NCBI GenBank assembly: GCA_022841915.1
Contig: JALHQN010000013.1
Coordinates: forward strand, 85,169-149,168
Length of the DNA: 64,000 nt
Direction: 5' to 3'
DNA from: Burkholderiales bacterium
GTDB taxonomy: Bacteria > Pseudomonadota > Gammaproteobacteria > Burkholderiales > WYBJ01
This document shows positions 17,840-27,260 of this stretch, one piece after another. Numbering within the stretch: the first letter of the stretch is position 1; the number at the start of each line of letters is the position of its first letter. Under the pieces are notes generated by a model that saw only the letters and a list, made by a program, of their open reading frames with translations, was not told the origin of the DNA and ran no database searches. A program made the position numbers and the translations under genes.

Positions 17840-18037
17840 TCAAGTATGTGCCTGCGGCGTCGTTAGACCGCTCTTGCCGGGCGGCATCGGCCCGGATGTC
17901 GAGTCTGCCGCCCTCGGTTCCGCGGCTTGCGGCGCGTCGGCGTGCTGTCGCTCAAGCAGGCGGGCTGCGCGTCCGTTATCGCCTGGTGTGGCGCGAGCAA
18001 AGTCTGCTGCGCGCAGCAAACATCAGAAGGCGAGCCG

Positions 18038-18526
18038 ATGTATCCGTATGAGAACCCCCTGAAGATCCCGAAGGTCGAGAAGGCGGTGGCGCTGTGGACG
18101 CACCCGGACGGTCAGGTGCTGGGCTCGATCTACCTGCATATGGGCGAGCCCGACCGGTCGAGCGGCGAGGATCCGTGGTCGGTCATGAACGGCCCGGAAG
18201 ATTTCCTCGTGGTGCGTTGCCAGGAGCCGGAAGAGTTGCGCTTCTACAACAAGGCATCGCTCATCCGCGTGGAGTATGGCGAGGCCGAGCTGAATCTCGC
18301 CGAGAGCGGCAAGAATCTGCCTTGCAGGGTGCACTTGATGGACGGATCGATCATCGACGGCGCCATGCGCAAGTCGTTGCCGCCCGAGCGCTCCCGGTTG
18401 TACGACTACATGAATACGGACAACCCGCGGTTCCTCAAGCTGTACGTCGGGCCGGCATCGGTGTGCCTCATCAACAAATCCTACGTGGGCTACATCATGA
18501 CGCGTGAGGATTCACCGGACGCCTGA
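18038..18526 (+). CDS. Conserved hypothetical protein upstream of the HEAT-kinase gene
   Basis: 162 residues, soluble, with no signal peptide. ATG 18038 follows AGAAGG. The sequence is mixed alpha/beta with a central segment KNLPCRVHLMDGSIIDGAMRK that looks like a small beta-barrel, followed by RLYDYMNTDNPRFLKLYVG and a tail NKSYVGYI. I do not recognise the family. It ends 7 bp before the Ser/Thr kinase start, so it is probably the first gene of the kinase/PilT/phosphatase/cyclase unit and may be a substrate or regulator in it. Confidence 0.75.
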   Translation: MYPYENPLKIPKVEKAVALWTHPDGQVLGSIYLHMGEPDRSSGEDPWSVMNGPEDFLVVRCQEPEELRFYNKASLIRVEYGEAELNLAESGKNLPCRVHLMDGSIIDGAMRKSLPPERSRLYDYMNTDNPRFLKLYVGPASVCLINKSYVGYIMTREDSPDA

Positions 18527-18533
18527 CACCATC

Positions 18534-20984
18534 ATGGGGTTGTTCGACACATTCCATGTCTCCCGCTCGATTGCGACCGTGCTGGCGGGCCGCAACTCGA
18601 GCGCCGAGGTCGTGAGTGCCGTGTCGCGGCTACGCGGAGTCGGTCGCCGTGCCATGCCGAAGATCATCCCCGCGCTCCCGGACGATCCTCCCGGCGATCC
18701 GCTCACGAACCTGTTCGCAGAAATGATCACCACGGCTACGCTGCCCCTGGTGGTCGAACAAGGCCTGTTGAATCAGGATCCTCAGGTCGTCGCTCGAGTG
18801 CGTGCGGCCCTGATGCGGTCCGGCAAGTACGACCTCAATCGCCTGGTGGAACTGTACTCTGCGGCAGGCGGTGCGCTGGTCAATCTCGTGGAAGTGATTC
18901 TTGCGCGCAAGGACGGCGTGACGCCGAAGACGGTGCTGCGCATCCTGGATTGTGCGCACCAGGACAATCAGCCGAGCCTGTTCAAGCTGGTGACTCAGCT
19001 CGCGACCGAGTCGATGGTGTCGCACCTGATCGCTTTCAGCCGCAATGCCGAGTGGGAAGGTCGATACTGCATCGCCCAGACTATCGCCAATTTCTCCTCC
19101 GAGCCGGTGCGAGACACCTTGCTTCGGCTGCTCAAGGATCCCCACAAGCAGGTGCGGCAGGCGGCTGTCGAAGGCTTGGCCCGGCTGACCATTCCCGTGC
19201 CCGCCGGCCCGATCGCAGCGCTGCTGCGCGATTCCGATCTGCTGGTGCAGACGCGCGCGATCGAGGCGATGATCAAGCTGAACGATCCGAAATCCGTGCG
19301 TGAGCTGCTCGATGTGCTGCAGGACGAATCCGAGCACGCCCGGCGGGCCGCCGTCGAGGTGCTCAACGCCATCGGCGATGCCAGCGCCATCAAGGACCTG
19401 CTGCACGCGATGAAGGATCAGGATTGGTGGGTCCGCGTGCGTGCCGCCGACGCCCTGGGAGCCATCGGCGGCCCCAAGGTGATCGACGCGGTGCTGACAC
19501 TGCTCGACGACTCGGACGAGTTCATGCGCCGCTGCGCGGTCGAAATTCTGAATACCGCCAAGGATCCTCGTGCGTTCGATCGCCTGGTTGCCGCGCTCGA
19601 CGACCCGGACTGGTGGGTGTGCGAGCGCGCGCTGGACGCGCTGGCGAACATGCGCGATCCGCGCGCGGTCCCGGCGATTCTCCGGTTCCTCGACGTCGAC
19701 AACGAGGCGACCCCGGTGGCGATCAGAGCCTTGGCCGCCATAGGCGACACCCGGGCCGCAGGGCCGATCGCCATGAAGCTTCACAGCGACGACGAAATGA
19801 TTCTGCGCGAGGCCGTCACCGCGCTGGAAGCCTTGACTGATGCGAAGAGTGCCGAGACCGTCCTGGCCAGTCTGCTGCAATTGAGCAGGCGCGATATCGT
19901 TGCCGACATCGTGCAGGCGGCGAACCGCGCACATGCCGCCATCTCGACCCGGGTGCGGGGACGCGCGGCCGCGAGCGATGCGAATCAGCGCGCCGCCTTG
20001 CCGCTGCAGTCGGGCAGGACGCGGATGATGCAGGCGGTGACCAAGCCCGCCGCCGATGCGCCCGTGGAGCCCGTCGAGCAGCCGGCGTCAAAGGCCGTGC
20101 GCGCCGCTGCGGCCACGCCCGTGTCGGAGCAAATAGAAATCAACAAGCTCGTGGCCGACCAGGTAATCGGCGGCCGCTATCGAATCAAGCGGGAACTCGG
20201 GCGCGGCGGTTTCGGCGTGGTGATGCTGGTCGAGGATCTGATGGTCCACGAAGAGATCGCCCTGAAGCTGATCAGTCCGCATCTGACCGAGGACGAGGTG
20301 GCGATCACCCGCATGGTCCACGAGGTGCGCTACGCGCGCAAGATCACCCATGAGAACGTGATCCGCATACACGATTTCATCAGCATAGGCAGGACTTACG
20401 CCATGTCGATGGAGTACTTCGCCAGCGTTCCCCTGACACGCAAGATCAGGCGTGGCCGGCACTTGCCCAAGCAGGAGGCGTTCGGCATGGTCCGGGATAT
20501 CCTGCGCGGTACCGCCGTCGCTCATGCGGCGGGCATCGTGCACCGAGACCTCAAGCCGGCGAACATCCTCATCAACGACGACGGGGTGCTCAAGATCGTG
20601 GACTTCGGCCTCGCGGCGGCCATGAGTCACAGCAACTCCCGAGTGACCAAGACGGGGCATCTGGTCGGCACGCCGACCTACATGGCGCCCGAGCAGGTGC
20701 GCGGATTGCCCATCGACCAACGCACCGATCTGTACGCGCTCGGCGTCATCATGTACGAGATGTTCACCGGCGTGCCGCCTTATGTTGCCGACAACCCCAT
20801 GGGCGTGCTGTACCAGCATCTCGAAGGCAAGAAGGTTCCCCCGCGGGATCATAATCCGGCGGTTTCGCCCGCCCTCGAGGCCGTGATCATGAAGGCAATG
20901 GCGGTGAACGTGGAGGAGCGTTACCAGAGCGCAGCACAGATGCTCGCCGATATTGAATCACTGATGATGCTGGAGGCAGCGTGA
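18534..20984 (+). CDS. HEAT-repeat Ser/Thr protein kinase
   Basis: 816 residues from ATG 18534; a GTG 10 codons earlier is an alternative. The first roughly 450 residues are a solenoid of HEAT-like repeats, seen as recurring blocks such as VRVRAADALGAIGG and VCERALDALANMRD. A low-complexity linker leads to a C-terminal Hanks-type kinase with a Gly-rich loop (LGRGGFGVV), catalytic HRDLKPANI (Asp about 672), DFGLA, and GTPTYMAPEQ. There is no transmembrane segment or PASTA repeat, unlike PknB. The order kinase, PilT, PilT, PP2C, cyclase-FHA suggests reversible phosphorylation tied to type IV pilus retraction and cAMP; that wiring is inferred. Confidence 0.9.
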   Translation: MGLFDTFHVSRSIATVLAGRNSSAEVVSAVSRLRGVGRRAMPKIIPALPDDPPGDPLTNLFAEMITTATLPLVVEQGLLNQDPQVVARVRAALMRSGKYDLNRLVELYSAAGGALVNLVEVILARKDGVTPKTVLRILDCAHQDNQPSLFKLVTQLATESMVSHLIAFSRNAEWEGRYCIAQTIANFSSEPVRDTLLRLLKDPHKQVRQAAVEGLARLTIPVPAGPIAALLRDSDLLVQTRAIEAMIKLNDPKSVRELLDVLQDESEHARRAAVEVLNAIGDASAIKDLLHAMKDQDWWVRVRAADALGAIGGPKVIDAVLTLLDDSDEFMRRCAVEILNTAKDPRAFDRLVAALDDPDWWVCERALDALANMRDPRAVPAILRFLDVDNEATPVAIRALAAIGDTRAAGPIAMKLHSDDEMILREAVTALEALTDAKSAETVLASLLQLSRRDIVADIVQAANRAHAAISTRVRGRAAASDANQRAALPLQSGRTRMMQAVTKPAADAPVEPVEQPASKAVRAAAATPVSEQIEINKLVADQVIGGRYRIKRELGRGGFGVVMLVEDLMVHEEIALKLISPHLTEDEVAITRMVHEVRYARKITHENVIRIHDFISIGRTYAMSMEYFASVPLTRKIRRGRHLPKQEAFGMVRDILRGTAVAHAAGIVHRDLKPANILINDDGVLKIVDFGLAAAMSHSNSRVTKTGHLVGTPTYMAPEQVRGLPIDQRTDLYALGVIMYEMFTGVPPYVADNPMGVLYQHLEGKKVPPRDHNPAVSPALEAVIMKAMAVNVEERYQSAAQMLADIESLMMLEAA

Positions 20985-21030
20985 TACACGCAGAACCGAA
21001 GTCGCTCGCTTTGCGCGCAGGACGCTTGGC

Positions 21031-22134
21031 ATGAGCGGTTCCGCACGCATCGATGCGTTCCTGCAGCTCGGCCGCGAGCAGAGCGCGTCGGACATCCATT
21101 TTGCCGTCGGCATGCCGCCCATGCTGCGCTTGCATGGGGATATCCAGCCGGTGCGTTACCGCGACCTCACTGCCGACGAATGTCGCAGCCTGATCTTCGA
21201 GATCCTCAACGACGAACAGAAGAAGCAGTTCGGTCAGGGTGTCGACCTCGATTTCTCCTATTCGCCCGCGCCGGGCGAGCGCTATCGATTCAACGTCTTT
21301 CGCAAGATCGGCGGCATCGCCGCCGTGGTTCGGATCGTTCCGACCACGTGCAGCACGCTCGAGCAACTGGGGCTGCCGCCGGTGGTGAAGAAACTGGCGC
21401 AGGCGCACCAGGGGCTGCTCTTGGTGACCGGGGCAACGGGCTCGGGGAAGTCCACCACGCTCGGGGCTATCATCGATCACCTGAATTCGACCCGCAAGCT
21501 CAACATCATCACGCTGGAAGATCCGGTCGAGTTCGTGCACCAGAGCAAGTCCTCGCTGGTGGTCCAGCGCGAGGTCGGCAGCTCGGTGGGCAGCTTCGCC
21601 GAAGGTTTGCGCGCAGCCCTGCGTGAGGATCCGGACGTCATCCTGGTGGGAGAGTTGAGAGACGCCGAGACGATCTCGATGGCCATGATGGCGGCCGAGA
21701 CCGGACATCTGGTGCTGGGCACATTGCACACGACCAGTGCCGCCAAGACGCTCGACCGCATCATCGATTCGCTCCCTGCCGAGCAGAAGGCCCAAGGGCT
21801 GCTGTTTCTTTCGCAGAACCTGCGCGGCGTGATCAGCCAGGTGCTGGTGAAGAAGGCGGACGGGCGCGGGCGCAAGGCGATCGTGGAGGTGATGGTGCTC
21901 ACCCCCGCAATCTCGAATCTCTTGCTCACCGGGAAGCAGTTTCAGATCCCCGCAGTCATGCAGACAGGCAAGGACACGGGCATGCGCCTGCTCGATCAGG
22001 CGCTGCTCGAGGCGATCCAGAACAAGGAAGTCGATCCGGACGACGCCTACCTGCAATCGCACGACAAGAAGCAATTCCAGCGCTTCGTGACCGATCGGCG
22101 CCTGGTGCCCCAGGTTGCCCTGGTAGGTCGCTGA
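21031..22134 (+). CDS. PilT-family twitching motility ATPase
   Basis: 367 residues. This is a hexameric ATPase family that powers retraction of type IV pili from the inner face of the inner membrane. The N-terminal PAS-like half has SDIHFAVGMPPMLR. The C-terminal RecA-like half has Walker A GATGSGKST (Lys140), the Asp box EDPVEF, Walker B with REDPDVILVGE, and the His box TGHLVLGTLHTTSA. The C-terminal 40 residues (DAYLQSHDKKQF) resemble PilU-like tails. Pilin and assembly genes are absent from the window. It is followed 16 bp later by a second PilT-family gene. Confidence 0.92.
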   Translation: MSGSARIDAFLQLGREQSASDIHFAVGMPPMLRLHGDIQPVRYRDLTADECRSLIFEILNDEQKKQFGQGVDLDFSYSPAPGERYRFNVFRKIGGIAAVVRIVPTTCSTLEQLGLPPVVKKLAQAHQGLLLVTGATGSGKSTTLGAIIDHLNSTRKLNIITLEDPVEFVHQSKSSLVVQREVGSSVGSFAEGLRAALREDPDVILVGELRDAETISMAMMAAETGHLVLGTLHTTSAAKTLDRIIDSLPAEQKAQGLLFLSQNLRGVISQVLVKKADGRGRKAIVEVMVLTPAISNLLLTGKQFQIPAVMQTGKDTGMRLLDQALLEAIQNKEVDPDDAYLQSHDKKQFQRFVTDRRLVPQVALVGR

Positions 22135-22150
22135 CGGAAATGGACGCCGA

Positions 22151-23221
22151 ATGAGCCGAATCGATACCTTTCTCGACCTCCTGGTGAAGCAGGACGGCTC
22201 GGACCTGCACCTGGTGTCCGGCAATCCGCCCAGGATCCGTCTGCACGGCGAACTCGTCGGGGTCAAGTACCGCGAGCTGAGCTCCGGCGAGACGATGGGA
22301 CTGCTGAACGAGATCATGCCCGCTTCCGCGCGCGAGGCGTTCGAGCAACGCAGCTCCATCGACTTCGCCTATGCGATACCCGATCTCGCCCGGTTCCGGG
22401 TCAATGTCTACCGCCATGTCCATGGCGTAGGCGCCGTCTTTCGCGTGATTCCCACGGTCATCAAGTCGATGGAGCAGCTGTCTCTGCCCAACGTGCTCCA
22501 GACCTTCTGCCAGCAGCGCAAGGGCCTCGTGCTATGCACGGGTCCGACCGGCTCCGGCAAGTCTACCACGCTTGCCGCTCTCATCGATCACGTCAACACG
22601 ACGCGCAAGGGCCACATCCTCACGATCGAGGATCCGATCGAGTTCGTGCATCCGAACAAGTCTTGCCTGATGAGCCAGAGAGAGGTGGGCTTCGACACGC
22701 TCAGCTTCTCGGCGGCGCTGCATTCTGCGTTGCGGGAGGATCCCAACGTCATTCTCGTCGGCGAGATGCGCGACCTGGAGACGATCTCGCTCGCCGTGAC
22801 CGCGGCTGAAACCGGTATCCTGGTCTTCGGCACTCTGCATACCAACGGGGCGGCTGCGACCGTGGACCGGATCGTCAACGTCTTTGCGCCAGGCGACCAG
22901 ATGCGCATCCGCAGCATGCTCTCGACGTCGCTGCTCGGTGTGGTTTCCCAGCAGCTCGTCCGCAGATCCGACGGCAAGGGCCGGGTGGCCGCGATGGAGA
23001 TCCTCGTGAACAATCCTGCCGTGTCGAACATACTGCGCGACGGCAAGACCGAGCAGATCGCCACGGCCATACAGAGCGGCAGCTTGCAGGGGATGCAGAG
23101 CATGGACACGGCGCTGCGACGATTGATGGACGCGAAGCTGATCACCGGCAAGGATGCCTATCGCAAGGCGATCAACAAGCGCGAGTTCGACATGTTCGCG
23201 GAGCCTGAACTTGCCGCCTGA
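22151..23221 (+). CDS. Second PilT-family ATPase
   Basis: 356 residues, related to the preceding gene along its whole length. It has SDLHLVSGNPPRIR, Walker A GPTGSGKST (Lys137), EDPIEF, REDPNVILVGEMRD, and ETGILVFGTLHTNGA. Paired retraction ATPases (PilT and PilU) are common, with one helping the other under load. Which copy is the main motor cannot be told from sequence: both keep intact Walker motifs, and both resemble PilT more than PilU in the EDPIEF and REDP regions. Confidence 0.92.
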   Translation: MSRIDTFLDLLVKQDGSDLHLVSGNPPRIRLHGELVGVKYRELSSGETMGLLNEIMPASAREAFEQRSSIDFAYAIPDLARFRVNVYRHVHGVGAVFRVIPTVIKSMEQLSLPNVLQTFCQQRKGLVLCTGPTGSGKSTTLAALIDHVNTTRKGHILTIEDPIEFVHPNKSCLMSQREVGFDTLSFSAALHSALREDPNVILVGEMRDLETISLAVTAAETGILVFGTLHTNGAAATVDRIVNVFAPGDQMRIRSMLSTSLLGVVSQQLVRRSDGKGRVAAMEILVNNPAVSNILRDGKTEQIATAIQSGSLQGMQSMDTALRRLMDAKLITGKDAYRKAINKREFDMFAEPELAA

Positions 23222-23270
23222 AGTGAAGGACAAGTCCGAGGTCGGGGAGCAGCAGCCAAGCGCCTTGTTC

Positions 23271-24044
23271 ATGCCAGCCGTCGAGATCGCCGGCGTGACC
23301 GATGTGGGTCGGCTGCGCAAGCGCAACGAGGATGCGATCGATTGGGATGTGCGTCTTGGCCTTGCCATGGTCGCCGACGGCATGGGCGGCAGTCAGGGCG
23401 GAGATGTCGCGAGCCGGACGGCGCTACAGAGCATCAAGGACGATCTGCGCCGGGCGCTCGCCGATGCCACCCGGCCCGGCTCACGCGCACATACGCAGGA
23501 GGTGCGCGGTGCTCTGGTGGTCGAACTGGTTCGTCGGGCCAATCAAGGCGTTCGCAAGAGCGCGGCGCGCGACAATCGGCTCCAGGGCATGGGCACTACG
23601 CTGGTCATGGCGCTCGTCGGGCCGGGCTTTCTGACCGTGGCGCATGTAGGCGATTCGAGACTCTACCGCGTGCGTGAGGCAGCCGTCGAGCGACTCACCG
23701 ACGATCACAGCATGGTGCAGGAGATGGTGGATCGAGGACAAATGAATGCGAGCCAAGCCGCGCGGTCCCGACATCGCAACGTGATCACGCGCGCGATCGG
23801 CAAGTCGCAGGATGTGACGGTCGACGTGGCGCATCACCCGATTGCCCCGGGTGACGTCTTCATGCTTTGTTCCGACGGATTGACCAACATGTTGAGCGAC
23901 AGAGCGCTTGCGGCTGCACTGGCCGAGCACACGCGCGATCTGGATGCGGCAGCCAGGAATGCGGTTCGAACGGCGAATGAGTGCGGCGGACGCGACAACG
24001 TTTCCATCGTTTTGATTCGAGTACTGGAAGAACATCATGAGTGA
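23271..24044 (+). CDS. PP2C-family Ser/Thr protein phosphatase
   Basis: 257 residues from ATG 23271. A GTG at 23223, just after the previous stop, would add 16 residues and is also possible, because neither start has a close Shine-Dalgarno. PPM/PP2C metal-binding motifs are intact: KRNEDA, VADGMGG, HVGDSRLYR, CSDGLTNML, GGRDNVSIV. It removes phosphate from Ser/Thr and is the natural opponent of the kinase encoded at 18534-20984. Its end overlaps the start of the cyclase gene by 8 bp. Confidence 0.92.
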   Translation: MPAVEIAGVTDVGRLRKRNEDAIDWDVRLGLAMVADGMGGSQGGDVASRTALQSIKDDLRRALADATRPGSRAHTQEVRGALVVELVRRANQGVRKSAARDNRLQGMGTTLVMALVGPGFLTVAHVGDSRLYRVREAAVERLTDDHSMVQEMVDRGQMNASQAARSRHRNVITRAIGKSQDVTVDVAHHPIAPGDVFMLCSDGLTNMLSDRALAAALAEHTRDLDAAARNAVRTANECGGRDNVSIVLIRVLEEHHE

Positions 24045-25002
24045 AGCAGGCGCGCCCAGGCTCGCGACCTTGTTCGCGGATGTGGCAGGCAGCACCCGAC
24101 TCTACGAGCGTTTCGGCGACGTCGCCGCCTATGCGGCCATCGAAAGATGTCTGCAGGCCCTCAAGCGAGTGACCGAGGATTTCGGCGGACGGACCATCAA
24201 GACGATCGGCGACGAGGTGATGGCCGTGTTTCCCACTGCGGAGGCAGTGTGCGACGCGGCGATCGAGATGCAATGGCGCGTGCTGGACTTGCCGCCGCTC
24301 GAGGACGAACGCATCAGCATCCGGATCGGCCTGCACTACGGCGCGGCCGTGGAGAAGGACGGCGACGTCTTCGGAGATTCCGTCAACGTGGCATCGCGTC
24401 TGACGGAGGTCGCGAATCCGGGTCAGATCATTACCAGCGCGTACGTGGTTGCATCCCTTCCTGAACGCCTGACGACCGGGGCGCGTCGGCTCTGGCCCGT
24501 GAGCGTGAAGGGCAAAGCCGAACCCGTGGATGTTTTCGAAGTGATGTGGGACGGCGGGGAAGGGGCGACGATCACGCTGACTGCTCCGTTCGAACTGCCC
24601 AAGGTGCCGCAGCGCATGCGCTTGTTGTATCGAGGCAGCCAGGTCGCTGTGGATTCGGATCGGCCCGTCGTGTCGATCGGCCGCGACACTAGCAACGAAT
24701 TGGTCGTGGACGCTCGCAATGCGTCGAGAGTGCATGCTCGGCTGGAGTGGCGGCGCGACAAGTTCGTGCTGATCGATTTGAGCACCAACGGCACCTACGT
24801 GCTCGACGACCAGCAGCAGGAAATCCGCCTGCGCCGGGAGGAGTACATCCTCGACGGCGACGGCGTCATTTCATTCGGTCGCTCCCATCATGCGGGCGCA
24901 GGCGACTGCGTGGAGTTCTACTGCGAGTATGCGCCCTCGCTGCTGCGCGCAGCGCTGCACGAGGCCGCTGTTGCCGATACGCAGCGAGCCGAGGGGCCCT
25001 GA
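24037..25002 (+). CDS. Class III adenylate cyclase with C-terminal FHA domain
   Basis: 321 residues, soluble. The N-terminal cyclase domain has the first metal Asp in FADVAGSTR, the Lys and second Asp in TIKTIGDEVMAVF, and the transition-state Asn/Arg in DSVNVASRL, so it should be active. The C-terminal FHA domain (VSIGRDTSNELVV, NASRVHARLEW, STNGTYV) binds phosphothreonine. An FHA domain in the same transcript as a Thr kinase and phosphatase suggests that phosphorylation recruits or gates this cyclase. In pseudomonads cAMP and PilT-driven surface sensing are linked, which fits the neighbours; the link here is inferred. Confidence 0.92.
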   Translation: MSEAGAPRLATLFADVAGSTRLYERFGDVAAYAAIERCLQALKRVTEDFGGRTIKTIGDEVMAVFPTAEAVCDAAIEMQWRVLDLPPLEDERISIRIGLHYGAAVEKDGDVFGDSVNVASRLTEVANPGQIITSAYVVASLPERLTTGARRLWPVSVKGKAEPVDVFEVMWDGGEGATITLTAPFELPKVPQRMRLLYRGSQVAVDSDRPVVSIGRDTSNELVVDARNASRVHARLEWRRDKFVLIDLSTNGTYVLDDQQQEIRLRREEYILDGDGVISFGRSHHAGAGDCVEFYCEYAPSLLRAALHEAAVADTQRAEGP

Positions 25003-25104
25003 GGGCCCGTCGGGCCGGCCGCCAGGCTCCCCGCCTGCGGGATTCGGATTAGCTCCGAGGTTCGCCGCGGGGCTGGGCGCACGCGCCGACGCAAGAATTG
25101 CGCG

Positions 25105-25896
25105 CTAGATCAAGCCCCGCGCAATGCCGCCGTCGACCAGAATCGACTGGCAGGTCACGTAACTTGTCTTGTGCGAGGCGAGAAAGACCACCATCGAGGC
25201 GATTTCCTCGGGCTGGCCGAAGCGCTGCATGGGGATCTCGGCCGAGAATTCGCGAATGATCTCTTCGAAGCCCACGCCCCGCTCGCGCGACATTTTCTCT
25301 GCGCGCTGCTGCCACAGCGGTGTCAGCGTGCGACCGGGCGATACCGAATTGACCCGTATGCCGTAGGGTTGAAGCTCCGCGCCGAGTGTCTTCACCAACG
25401 CGATCAGGCCGGCCTTGCTGACGTTGGAGACGACCTGATGCGGGTAAGGCATGCGCGCGCCCGCCGCCCCGAGGATGACGACGCGCGCGTTGCCCGCCTG
25501 CTTGAGCAGATCGAGATGGCTGCGAACGACCCGCACGGCCCCCAGTACGTTGAATTCGAAGCTCCCGAGCCAGGCGGCATCATCGAGTTCTTCGAACAGG
25601 GCGCGGTGGCTACCGCCGACCGCGTTCACCAGGATGGGTAGGGACGAGGTGCGTGCGCCGACCCAGTCACGCAGACGCAGGACGTCTTGAGCGTTGGTGA
25701 TGTCGGCGCAGAACCACGGCACTGCGACCCCCGTGGCACGCTCGAGCGAGGCGGCGGCAGCGGCGAGTTTCTGTTCGCTGCGCGAACAGATCATCACCTG
25801 AGCGCCTTCTTCCAGCAGCCCCTTCGCACACTCGTAGCCGATGCCCTCGCTCGCCCCCACCACGAGGGCGTGCTCGCCGCGTATTCCTAGATCCAT
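25105..25896 (-). CDS. Short-chain dehydrogenase/reductase family protein lacking the catalytic Tyr
   Basis: 263 residues from ATG 25896, which follows AAGGAAACAGG. The Rossmann glycine motif (GASEGIG) and NAVGG are present, and the C-terminal end (LVDGG) fits FabG-like SDRs. However, the active-site YxxxK is SNVSK, with Ser where Tyr should be, and the usual catalytic Ser region reads ILGAAGARM. Such SDRs may use another residue or be inactive binding proteins. It lies 24 bp downstream of the Bug pseudogene on the same strand. Confidence 0.8.
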   Translation of the reverse strand: MDLGIRGEHALVVGASEGIGYECAKGLLEEGAQVMICSRSEQKLAAAAASLERATGVAVPWFCADITNAQDVLRLRDWVGARTSSLPILVNAVGGSHRALFEELDDAAWLGSFEFNVLGAVRVVRSHLDLLKQAGNARVVILGAAGARMPYPHQVVSNVSKAGLIALVKTLGAELQPYGIRVNSVSPGRTLTPLWQQRAEKMSRERGVGFEEIIREFSAEIPMQRFGQPEEIASMVVFLASHKTSYVTCQSILVDGGIARGLI

Positions 25897-25920
25897 CCTG
25901 TTTCCTTTACACAAAAACGA

Positions 25921-26902
25921 TTAATCGATGCGCGCGCCGGTTTCCTTGATCAGCCGGCCGTACTTGTCATAGTCCGATTTCAGCCGTTTGGCAAATGCTG
26001 CGGGCGTCATCGGCATCGGATCGAACGTTTGGCCGCTCAGCTTCTCTGCCACGCCCGGATCCGACAGCGCCTTCGCTGGTTCGGCATTGAGCTTGTCGAC
26101 GATCGTGGCCGGCGTGCGAGCCGGCGCGAACGCGCCTATCCAGGCCGTGAATTCGTAACCCGGCACGCCGGCTTCTGCAATAGTGGGAAGCTTGGGGAGT
26201 TGCTTCACGCGCTCGTCCGAGGCGACTGCGAGCGGTCGCAGTTTCTTTGCGTCGATCTGCGTCATGACCGAGCCGATGGTGGCGAGCATGGCTTGGGTTT
26301 CTCCCGAAACGATGGAGATCGAGGCAGGGCCGCCGCCTTCGTAGGGAACGTGGGTCATCTTCAGATTGGCCATCGAAGCGACGAGGGCCATTGCCAGATG
26401 GACGTAGCTGCCGTTGCCCGAGGAGGCGTAGACGATCTGGTCGGATCGGATCGGGTCGGGCGCGTGCGAGCGCGAGGAATTCCTCGAGGGAATTCACGGG
26501 CAGCGACGGATGCACGACCAGCACGCCCACCTGCCGGGCCAGCGGCGTGATGCCGATGAAGTCGTTTAGCGTGTCCTAGGGAAGCTTCTTGAACAGATGC
26601 GCGTTGCCGACATGCGTCGCCGAATGGATCATGATGGTGTAGCCGTCGGGCTCGGTCTTGGCGAAAACCTCCGCGCCTATGGTGCCGGATGCGCCGTCGC
26701 GATTGTCGACGATGAATTGCTGCCCCGTGTTCTCGGACAGTTTTTGCGCGATCAGTCGTGCGACGATGTCGTTCGAGCCACCCGGCAGCCAGGGCACGAG
26801 CACGCGGACCGATTTCGCGGGATAGTCCTGAGCGCGAGCCAGCGGTGCGGTCAGTAAACAGATGCAGACAACCATCGCCAAGCGCGCACTGAACATCATC
26901 AT
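25921..26902 (-). pseudogene. Decayed Bug/TctC-family binding protein gene
   Basis: The start ATG 26902 follows GGAGGAA, and the signal peptide and ligand loop (RDGASGTIGAEVF, PDGYTIMIHS) are intact. Two lesions then break the frame. The codon at 26576-26578 is TAG where the family has Tyr in LPYDTL. At 26441-26460 a run of 5-bp units (TCGGA/TCGGG) appears to have gained two copies, a 10-bp insertion that shifts the frame; removing them restores ARPDQIVYASSGNGS. The rest (NLKMTHVPYEGGGPA to the stop) is well preserved, so decay is recent, or the lesions could be sequencing errors. TAG rules out selenocysteine. Confidence 0.85.
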
Positions 26903-27260
26903 GGCATTTCCTCCAGGGTCGATTGATCCAGCTCGTGCCGCCCTGCCTGGCATCGACGTCTTGGCGCGCCGTATTCGTGGCTGGGTCATCATACGCTGGC
27001 ACAAATGCGGGATGGGCTCGCGATGCGGCGTCCGTGGCGGCCGCGTCCGGCATGCGCCTCGCATCGGCGGAGCGGGCTCGCGCAAGTCCGTGAGTCGGAG
27101 ATGGGCTGCTGAACCGCCGATCGGGACGAGCGGCCTTGTCGTTCGCGACAAGGCAGGCCTCGACGTCAGACCGATCCTCCGGCTCGGCGCCGCGAGCACG
27201 GGTGGCGCTCCATCCTGGCAGGTGTCGTAAGGCGAATCGCCGACGCACCCCCTTCGCGAC
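26903..27260. other. Intergenic region
   Basis: This 358-bp spacer lies between the selenoprotein peroxiredoxin gene and the Bug pseudogene on the minus strand. It probably carries the pseudogene's old promoter. I see no gene or clear structure. Confidence 0.45.

Noticed and set aside
24994..25008. GGGCCC-TGA-GGGCCC hairpin at the end of the cyclase gene
   Set aside because: A 6-bp stem without a T tract is common in GC-rich DNA; not enough to call a terminator.
26576..26578. In-frame stop in the Bug gene as a possible recoded codon
   Set aside because: The codon is TAG, not TGA, and the family has Tyr there; a second lesion also breaks the frame.
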